A stretch of DNA of 64,000 nucleotides from Amphiura filiformis (lineage: Eukaryota; Echinodermata; Ophiuroidea; Amphilepidida; Amphiuridae). The stretch is from contig NC_092637.1 of the NCBI RefSeq assembly GCF_039555335.1, positions 42,052,990 through 42,116,989 on the forward strand. The letters run 5' to 3'. The notes beneath the pieces were generated by a model that had not been told where the DNA came from, made no database searches, and saw only the letters and a program-made list of their open reading frames with translations. The position numbers were made by a program, and so were the translations under genes. Shown piece after piece: positions 56,962-64,000 of this stretch. Within the stretch, counting starts at the first letter, position 1; each line of letters starts with the position of its first letter.

Positions 56962-58284
56962 TATAAGGCACTATGGGTTTGGGATTTTCTTTTGCTACAT
57001 TAGTGGAACCAATGTTTTTTGACATCCTTAAACTGAAAGGATGAAAATTTGATTGGTTCCATTTTTTTCTATGCCCCCTGTGGTTCCCACGAGGGGCCGA
57101 AGGTCACAGTGGGGCCAAAACTTTTAAGTTTTAAGTTTTAAAAAACAGTCCCATCATGTTGTTGTTATGTATCTCAAATATTATTGTTCTTCTCATTACA
57201 GGAAATAAAAAGTCAATTGTCATATTTTTCTACAGTGCTTAGTTCAGGAGTTATAAGGCCGAATAGGTCAAATGTCAAAATTTTCATTCACAGAGATCAA
57301 AATTTAAATATGGTCCGATTTATTCGAAACTGGCGTCAAATTACTCCCCTTAACATAAGAAATCTCAAACATATACTTAATTCATAATTTTGGTGCAATT
57401 TGTATTGTCCTGCCCCCCATCAGATTTAATGCAGCCAAAGTCCAATAGAAATATGTACATCCGATTTTGAGGTTAAACATTTCTCAAACAAATTATTTTC
57501 TTATTAAAGTTTGTCAAGAGGAGTAATATGAGATAAAGCGTGATTGAATTGGTGCATTGAAGTTTGGCCTCTATGCATGAGATATTTGACATTGACCTTA
57601 ACTAAGGTCAAACTCCTGAACTAAGCACCCTAGTGTAATATGGTAATTGACTTTTATATTCCTAGCAATATGAGATATATTACAATATGATAGAACAAAT
57701 TTTACAGTTTGGCCCCATTATGATAAAGCCAAGAATTTTCCGCGTTGCGGAAATTCCGCGAAAATTGCGGAATTCGGAGGTAAAGCGGAAAACGCATCTC
57801 TGAGAATTTTTTTTTTTTTTAAATAAGCAAAAATGACCTAGAAAAAGGAAAAAAATACAATTGAAAAGAAATGAATAAAATACTGAATGAAATGGGTCTT
57901 CAAAATTCATCAAAATAAGTAAAATCCGTCATAAATTTACCGTACAACGCCTGTCCTACCTCCCATTGCAGCCATGATACCCAATCACCCATCCCAACTT
58001 TGCAAATCGCAATGATCGTCACAAGATTCTTGTGAAATTTTATTATGTCCGAAATGTGCTAAAATTACAAAGCGGAGAAAAGCGGAATATAGCATTTGTA
58101 AAGCGGAAAATTCTTGGCTTTACATTATGACCTTTGACCCCTATTGGGCAGCATAGGGGGGCATAGCAAAAAATGGAACCAAGTCAAGTTTTATAATTTG
58201 AGGTGTAAGGATGTCAAAATTATTGGTTCCACTAATGTAGCAAGACGAAATGCTAACTCAAATATCACCCCATAGCGCCCTATA
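56962..58284. mobile_element. 1.3-kb foldback element
   Basis: Ends TATAAGGCACTATGGG and complement of TATAGGGCGCTATGGG. Long arms share GCTACATTAGTGGAACCAAT, GGTTCCATTTTTTTCTATGC, GTGCTTAGTTCAGGAGTT and GAAATAAAAAGTCAATTGTC. The right arm is interrupted by a hAT-like element at 57724-58122; removing it restores the inverted match of GGCCCCATTATGACCTTTGA to its partner. Confidence 0.8.
57716..58130. mobile_element. 399-bp hAT-like MITE nested in the foldback element
   Basis: CATTATGA is duplicated exactly at 57716-57723 and 58123-58130. TIRs TAAAGCCAAGAATTTTCCGC and complement. TARNG-type termini with an 8-bp duplication indicate hAT. The interior has CCGCGAAAATTGCGGAATTC and AAGCGGAA words. 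The 77-codon minus ORF is not a gene. Confidence 0.85.
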
Positions 58285-58595
58285 CTAACTATAGGTCATT
58301 GGGAAAATTTGCCCCTTTTCTACTGTAACTGAATAGGAAATACTTCGTCATGATGAGAGGAATACATTGGTATTTTTTTAAACTAAGTTTGACCAACATT
58401 GAAATTTCACCCTGCTAATTTGTCATTTTAGAATTATGCAAATTAGGCACTGGCTATTCCACTACTACACAAGACTTGAAAAAGCTTTTGTGTGAGCTTT
58501 TGTAACATGCATGCATACAGCATGGGAAATAAAGTTATAAAAGGTAAACATATCTAAAAGTTAAATAAAACAATTGTAGTTTATTCCTGACTGTG
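58285..58595. other. No gene seen
   Basis: Unassigned sequence. Confidence 0.4.
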
Positions 58596-59071
58596 AGGGG
58601 TGGTGCAATAATTATGTGTACCCCGGGTGGTGAATTATAGGGGGGAGATTTTTGGCAGGCCCAAAGGAGGGGGGAGGCAAAGATTTTTGGCAGGTCGAAC
58701 TTAGGGGTCAAGCAATTTTGGCAGGTCAAAGGGGGGCAAGCAGTTTTTGGCACAGATATTTTGTGCACCGTTTCTATATTAAAAAAAAAAAGGTGTAGGA
58801 AAACGTTAGGAACACATTAAAATATGCAAAATTTCCTGCTCGCATTATATGATAAGACAATTTAAGGATTTAAATTAAAGGTCCCAAAGATTTTGCTGTG
58901 TAAGGAGGGGTGGGCTAAGATTTTTGGCACATGAAAAGGGGGGCAAAGGTTTTTGGCACGTCAAAGGGGGGCAAAGATTTTTGGCACAGCCAGAGGGGGG
59001 GCAAGCAATTTTGGCAGACCATTTTGAGAATTCACCACCCCGGGGGTACACATAATTATTGCACCACCCCT
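58596..59071. mobile_element. 475-bp MITE with GGGGTGGTGCAATAATTATG ends
   Basis: TIRs of about 40 bp (continuing GTGTACCCCGGGTGGTGAAT) with an interior of eight or so GGGGGGCAAAGATTTTTGGC units in both orientations. Related to 31206-31460. No clear target duplication. Confidence 0.8.
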
Positions 59072-59394
59072 GACAGCAACAGCATTCATAGCAATTCCAA
59101 GAACAGTGGAATCTTAAAACCCAAAAGTGCCAGGGCCTAGAATTTTAGTTCACATTTCAGGAATTTGTGTTATCACCTATCAGGAAAATTGATATATAAT
59201 GTATATACTCTGGAAAAGTTTTGTGTTGTCAGGAATTTTTATGTTGGCAGATTTTATTGTAATGAGTTTCCACTGTTCTTGGTATAACAATGACTCATCA
59301 GTTTCTGGGGGCGGGTTAGTGCAATTGGTTATTTTTAGGGAGGGTCCATCACATCAACACTGGGCCAGGTCCCAGGTCTACTTCATGAGCAACA

Positions 59395-59560
59395 GCAGCT
59401 TCCACATGATTGGTGGCCTACATGAATGATCAATCCTGGCTGATGTTGACCAGAATGCTGCAAACCCGTATCACAGGCACACTATCCAGCACCATCAAAG
59501 CGGGCATCAAAGCAGGGGAACTTCTTCTTGAGGTGACCATTCAGGTGTTCAATCAGAACT
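59395..59560 (-). pseudogene. Probable Harbinger transposase C-terminal remnant
   Basis: Minus-strand translation gives IEHLNGHLKKKFPCF in one frame and, after a frame change, VPVIRVCSILVNISQD in the next. Harbinger (DDE_Tnp_4) transposases end with an 'IER.FG.LK.RFPCL' block followed about 25-30 residues later by 'VI.AC..LHNI', so the order and spacing fit. The catalytic aspartates are not visible. If correct, this is a dead source of the TWA-target MITEs nearby. The match is from memory of the motif, not a search. Confidence 0.5.
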
Positions 59561-59593
59561 TATATCCTGGTGGATCTGAGCTCTGAAAATCAG

Positions 59594-59614
59594 TGAGAGA
59601 GAGAGAGAGAGAGA
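59594..59614 (+). repeat. GA microsatellite
   Basis: Ten to eleven GA units. Confidence 0.9.
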
Positions 59615-59867
59615 ATTATTTTTATGTACAGAATGTATTGAACTGTATTCAAAATTTCAGTATAACATTGGCACACACCATGCACAAACAAGTTGGCCAA
59701 GTAGTGCATTTTCTGAATCACAACTAGCTCCCCATGCACAAATGGACGATTTATAGGGAACCTCAATTAGGCACCTCCATGAGCTTCCATGATGGGTCAT
59801 GCAGTCATTGCAGTGCTACAACAAACCGGAGCAGTCCAGATACTGTTATATTAGACAATGAATAAAG

Positions 59868-60120
59868 AAAACCCTGTTCTACAGGCCTGATGACCGACCT
59901 AGATTTTGAACAAATTGGGAAAAAAATATTCCTGTACAACTGAATGCCAACCCAAATTTCGAACATTTCAAGAACAAATTTTTTTTTGTATTTTCCCCAA
60001 TGGAAAAATATTTACAGATTTTGGTGATTTTTGGGTCATTTCCAAAATTAAAAAAAGCCAGACTGACCGACCGACCATACTTGAACCTGAGGCCCGTCCG
60101 ATCATAGGACAGGGTTTTTT
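59868..60120. mobile_element. Possible decayed MITE with GACCGACC sub-termini
   Basis: AACCCTGTTCTACAGGCC at left and GGCCCGTCCGATCATAGGAC then AGGGTT at right are loosely inverted. GACCGACC lies near each end. TIR identity is low. Confidence 0.35.
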
Positions 60121-61200
60121 TTATCGTCTTATGGGCGATTTGGACATGTTATCGGTTAAATCTTCTTAATTCCAAGGGGAGAACCTTAGGCACCCCAGAA
60201 TGGGTCATACAACACTACATTAAAGCTTTAATTAAAAACCAATCTTCCTGGGAATAGGGGCTCCCCGGTTCTGGCACTCAGTGTATCCATGGGTACTAAT
60301 GCTCGTTTTAAATTTCACGAAATTTGGGGGTATTTTCAGATAAAGAAAAGAGATTTGTGAAACACAACAAATAGGGGTCATTTTCATACCACTTATTTGC
60401 AAAATTAAAAAAAGACCCTCTTCATTAACGAATCACAATCCTATGCACAATCACCTCTGTTTCATTATTCTGTGCGGTGCACATTACATCACATCAATTT
60501 ATTATAAGTCGCATACAACCGCAGTCCGGTGTCGTGCATTATGTGTCCTACACGTTTCCGGCAAAAAGGGGTTGGCCCTATATTAGAAATATTGTGATGA
60601 TACAGGGAGACGAAGTGCCGGATTTGGGAGGGGTTCTGGATCTGCCACTGTCATGCCTACTTCCCCCTTTCATAAAAATCATAAATAAATTACCTATTGC
60701 ATGTCTTCCTCCGCTTCTGTGCTAAGCTCATGTCTCGAACAGAAGTCATCATCCATGTATGGTTTTCAAGTATAGCCAGAATTTCTGAGCTGTCCTTGCA
60801 GCTTTACTGTCGTCATGGCCGGTGACCAAGATTGTGCCACTATCATGACTACATTGTGGATTCTTCACCAGGTGTTGATGATACTATTACCTGTATTCAT
60901 GAAATTAACAGTAGATTGAATAAATACATGATGGAAGTACACTTTGCATTGTTGACATACCGTAACCGGACTAACTGGGGTATAAATGTAAAATGCACGA
61001 TCTCATGGACCTCGAGTCAGTAAAGTAAATTTTCAGATTTTCTCAAAAAGTCAATTTATAGGAATGTGATTAAATGCTAATTGGATTCCTTCAATCATTT
61101 CCTTTTTTATGTATTTTTGTTGTTGTTTTGTATTGTTTGTTTGTTGTTGAAAAAAAGTCTGGGTCAGGCCAAAGTTAGGGTCTTTCAGGTTACCCCAATA
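60121..61200. other. No gene supported
   Basis: Intergenic. Open frame 60832-61023 (no ATG; preceded by an in-frame TGA at 60823) and its upstream CAG at 60800 were considered as an exon but not accepted. Confidence 0.4.
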
Positions 61201-61510
61201 GGTGGCGTAACTAGGGTTGGTAGCGCCTTGGACAAGAAACGAAATTGCCCCCCCCCCCGAGAATATCTTGAAACAATTGCGCGTGGAGCGCACAAAATGT
61301 TGGACAAATAAGGCCTACCACTTATTAATTTTGGTCACTAGAAGTTGAATATCGGTCTTAAAATGTTCTTTTTAACTGACTTTGTGCTGTAATGTGTGTG
61401 AAGCAAACAAAAATTTTGACTTTCATAGTTTCATCGCTTGGAGGGGCACAGAATCGATGCTGAATTGGTCAATTTGGTGGCCCCTAAGGTTAGCGCCCGG
61501 GGCACGTTTT
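61201..61510. mobile_element. Degraded relative of the 54-kb hAT-like MITE
   Basis: GGTGGCGTAACTAGGGTTGG followed by TAGCGCCTTGGACAAGAAAC and CGAGAATATCTTG matches the left half and sub-terminal part of 54060-54296. The right end near 61480-61505 is decayed and no target duplication remains. Confidence 0.6.
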
Positions 61511-62006
61511 CTAAAGGACTGAGTTCGTACATCACTGCTGGTATTATTTTTTCCAGATTTTCTTCAACAAATTAATCGCACTGCCAGCCGTCCAGTGCAT
61601 ATTATTTTCCACAACTTCCACAAGGTCCTTTGCAATCTAGACGTTGCGTGCATAGTACGCGATGGTTAACACATAAACATGATAAAACTAAAAGGAACCC
61701 TGATTGAATAATTAGTGTATACATCAGGTAAATTAGCTAATTCTTGGCTAAGGGAACCAAGGAGAACAGTGCCAGTCAGGGTCTTAGGCAGGATTGAAGG
61801 TTTGGGTATGTAAATTCAAAAAACTGGATGTGTAAATTCAAGATTTGTGTAACAAAGTATCAGGCAAAAAAAGCAAAAACTGGGTGTGCCATTACAAATT
61901 TGGGTGTGTAAAACACTCCCTACATGGCTGGCTGTCTAGCCCTTGGTGCCAGTGCATTGATTGGTCACCCCAGGTTAAATAATAAATAAATAAATAAACT
62001 TGAACA
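61511..62006. other. No gene seen
   Basis: Unassigned sequence with an AATAAATAAATA run near 61980-61998. Confidence 0.4.
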
Positions 62007-62402
62007 TTAGGCCCTTCGCACTTGATTATTAGTTTCCTGTTTACCGCCCGCGTCCAAAATTGAAAATCTCAAAATAATTAATTATTTTATTTTAATTTCT
62101 AATTTTCTCCTTTAAAATAACTTTCAACTACTTCTACTTGTCATTTTCTGACTTTAATAATATCAACAATAATGATGAATAAATAAAGAGTACAACCCCA
62201 CCTTCACTTATTTATAAAATCAAATATTGTTGTGAAATAATTAAATGCCCGCTCTAGTCAAAACGAGTCAATAGGTGTTTGTAATAGTTCAAACTAGAAA
62301 CAAAGAAAATAAAAGATAATTAATAATTAATAATTAAAAGTCACCTCGTCCCTTTTTCAAAATCTTTAACAGGAAACTAATAATCAAGTGCGAAGGGCCT
62401 TA
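62007..62402. mobile_element. 390-bp Harbinger-like MITE, third family
   Basis: TTA at 62007-62009 and 62400-62402. TIRs GGCCCTTCGCACTTGATTAT then TAGTTTCCTGTT are near exact. The same TIR family bounds the candidate element at 22678-25634. Confidence 0.85.
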
Positions 62403-62494
62403 TGAACGCATGCGCAGATAGCATGCATGGCCAGAAGAAAGCATGCCCGGGCATACACACGCGCCTGCCTTACATAGTCATTACATGCTACATC

Positions 62495-62745
62495 ATACAT
62501 TTAATGGACGCACACCACGCATGATCGTATATCGCGTATTTCAAACTACAGCGCAAAAAAACAACCTTTGGTACAAACCAATCACACCAAGTGTGTTGCC
62601 ATGGTTTGATTCACTTCCTCGTTACTAACATCATGACATGACAGCTCATGCTGACGTACATCTCGCAGTGAACGCAAAAAACGTCACGCTATGTCACTGT
62701 CAGGCTGCGCATGTGCGACCGCTGCGTTCATTTAATTGGAATTTT
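62495..62745. mobile_element. Decayed copy of the 41.7-kb MITE family
   Basis: GATCGTATATCGCGTATTTC, AAACTACAGCGCAAA, GTTGCCATGGTTTGATTCAC and TGCGTTCATTTAATTGGAAT match 63138-63406 in order and orientation. Ends are eroded. Confidence 0.7.
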
Positions 62746-62763
62746 ACTTACCTGGCTGTATTA

Positions 62764-62911
62764 TTGAAGACCGAATTAAAAAGTCTAGTTTGCGTCTCGG
62801 ACGTCCTGTTAACCAGACCAAAAATGCCGTACTGCGCAGATCATCAACCAATCACACCGCGCCGCTGCCCTGACGTCAGACGCAAACTAGTCGTTTTAAT
62901 TCGGTCTTCAA
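62764..62911. mobile_element. 148-bp MITE with TTGAAGACCGAATTAAAA ends
   Basis: TIRs of about 38 bp, continuing GTCTAGTTTGCGTCT, with a short CpG-rich interior. No certain target duplication. Confidence 0.8.
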
Positions 62912-63043
62912 AATAGTTGTAGTCAGCTGGTAGTAGTATCAATTCAATTATAAAAAATAATAAAATTAAGTATTTCTTGGTCAAACTGGAACATGCGCGT
63001 TGCGTCCATGTAGTGAAGCGTGTACGCAGTCAGCAGTGTAAAG

Positions 63044-63578
63044 GTCCGTTCATACTACCACTGCATTTGCGATGCGTTGCTTTGCGATGCGGTGCGTTGC
63101 CGCACTGCTGCCATGCCATGGTACTGCAAACTACTAACTATAGTAAGAATTCCAATTGAATGAACGCAGCTTTTAACAGCTGCACTCGATCCAACCGCGA
63201 TCGTATATTGCGTATTTCAAACTACAACGCGAACGCACGACCTTGGAATGGATACAAAGCTATCCAATCACGAGTGCGTTGGCATGGTTGGATTCACTTC
63301 CGCGTTACTCACGCACAGTCGCACACGCTGGCGTACATCGCGCAGTGTACGCAAAATTCGTCACGCTATTGAAAGCTGCGTTCATTCAATTGGAATTCCC
63401 ACTATAGTACTAGCATGACTAGTACGGTACTGCATTGCGATATCGCAATAAAGTTAAAGTTAAATAGGCCTACATTTTAACTTGGAAATGCGACGAGTTG
63501 CGTTGAGTTGCGGCAACAAGTAATCAATATATCGACATCGCAAAGCAACGCATCGCAAATGCGGTGTGATACTTTCTT
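63044..63578. mobile_element. Foldback element hosting a nested MITE
   Basis: Left arm GTTCATACTACCACTGCATT, TGCGATGCGTTGCTTTGCGA; right arm complement at about 63528-63578 with ATCGCAAAGCAACGCATCGC. The left end resembles TTCATACTACCCTGC of the 41.45-kb MITE. The element at 63138-63406 sits between the arms. Confidence 0.65.
63138..63406. mobile_element. 270-bp MITE, 41.7-kb family, opposite orientation
   Basis: TIRs TATAGTAAGAATTCCAATTG and complement of TATAGTGGGAATTCCAATTG. Interior matches the complement of 41706-41979 (for example GCACAGTCGCACACGCTGGC). Confidence 0.85.
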
Positions 63579-64000
63579 CTGTACCGTACCGTGCAATATT
63601 CGTGTGTGTTTTATCGCGGAGCCACTTGCACTAGCGTTCATCAGAGACTGAGCGTTCCAGTTTGGCCAAGAAATACTTAATTTGATTATATAGTAATTAC
63701 TATTTAAAATAATAAGCATATGACCCTAAATGAACTTACCACAGTCAGTGCAGTATTTAGGTCTTTTCTTGAAAGCTGGACGTTAGAAGATTCAAATCCA
63801 TGACATATAAAGGCTAGCACTCAAAGCAGTAAGCAGGGGCATTGCAATGGCATGCCATGGCCCATCACGATGCTGTGCATGCTGTGTGTACTAGCAATGG
63901 CAATGCAATGCAATTCACTGAAAGTTGATCTTACTTCAGAATCATATGAGTGCCTTGGTCTCTGGGTTTTATATAATGGATGCCTAGAATGGATAAATAT
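63579..64000. other. No gene seen
   Basis: Unassigned right edge. GCAATGGCA/GCATGC words cluster at 63840-63920, probably chance or a decayed repeat. Confidence 0.4.

Noticed and set aside
60832..61023. Plus-strand open frame of 64 codons that looked like an exon
   Set aside because: No ATG, an in-frame TGA just upstream after the CAG site, no donor, and no recognised domain.

Overview
This window looks like non-coding, repeat-dominated nuclear DNA from a metazoan, most likely a marine invertebrate deuterostome such as an echinoderm or hemichordate. The organism is an inference. It rests on AT-rich sequence with no operons or dense ORFs, tRNA-derived SINEs, very many MITE-like terminal-inverted-repeat (TIR) elements, and an animal-type C2H2 zinc-finger array. 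I find no intact protein-coding gene. Almost every ORF over 60 codons is chance reading through a repeat.

Layout, left to right. 0-8 kb: a foldback element with an 8-bp target duplication (67-570), a degenerate minisatellite, perfect palindromes, a 321-bp MITE, a 1.7-kb element built around a 14-bp motif repeated at about 170-bp intervals (4635-6362), and two SINE pieces. 8.3-9.3 kb: a mariner remnant nested inside a TTAA-flanked MITE. 9.6-11.2 kb: the one clear gene-like locus, about 17 C2H2 zinc fingers in one exon, broken by a frameshift, a nonsense codon and a decayed last finger. 12-20 kb: tandem repeats, a hammerhead-ribozyme-like fragment, a class II tRNA-like SINE head, copy 1 of a 1.35-1.45-kb repeat with a compensated 3' hairpin, and a 926-bp element nested in a MITE with an exact 7-bp target duplication. 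22-28 kb: a candidate 3-kb Harbinger-type element, more MITEs and a dead LINE 3' end on the minus strand. 29.7-33 kb: copy 2 of the dispersed repeat and two more TIR elements.

33.7-37.6 kb: two unrelated satellite arrays lie head to tail, a 112-143-bp AT-rich satellite and a 70-bp palindromic satellite with a 643-bp higher-order repeat. 38-41 kb: a MITE sits between two nearly identical TTAA-bounded 120-bp repeats, followed by a scrambled cluster of another MITE family. 41-64 kb: a dense collection of TIR elements, many nested, with target duplications that suggest hAT-like (8 bp), Harbinger-like (TWA), TTAA-specific and TA-specific families. Two possible orphan exons (45456-45563 and 48718-48873) are the only hints of a host gene here, and both are weak.

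The elements do not form a pathway. They record repeated invasion by non-autonomous elements. The protein remnants visible (mariner N-terminus, LINE C-terminus, probable Harbinger C-terminus) match some of the superfamilies inferred from the short elements. All family assignments come from TIR and target-site patterns read by eye, not from a database search.
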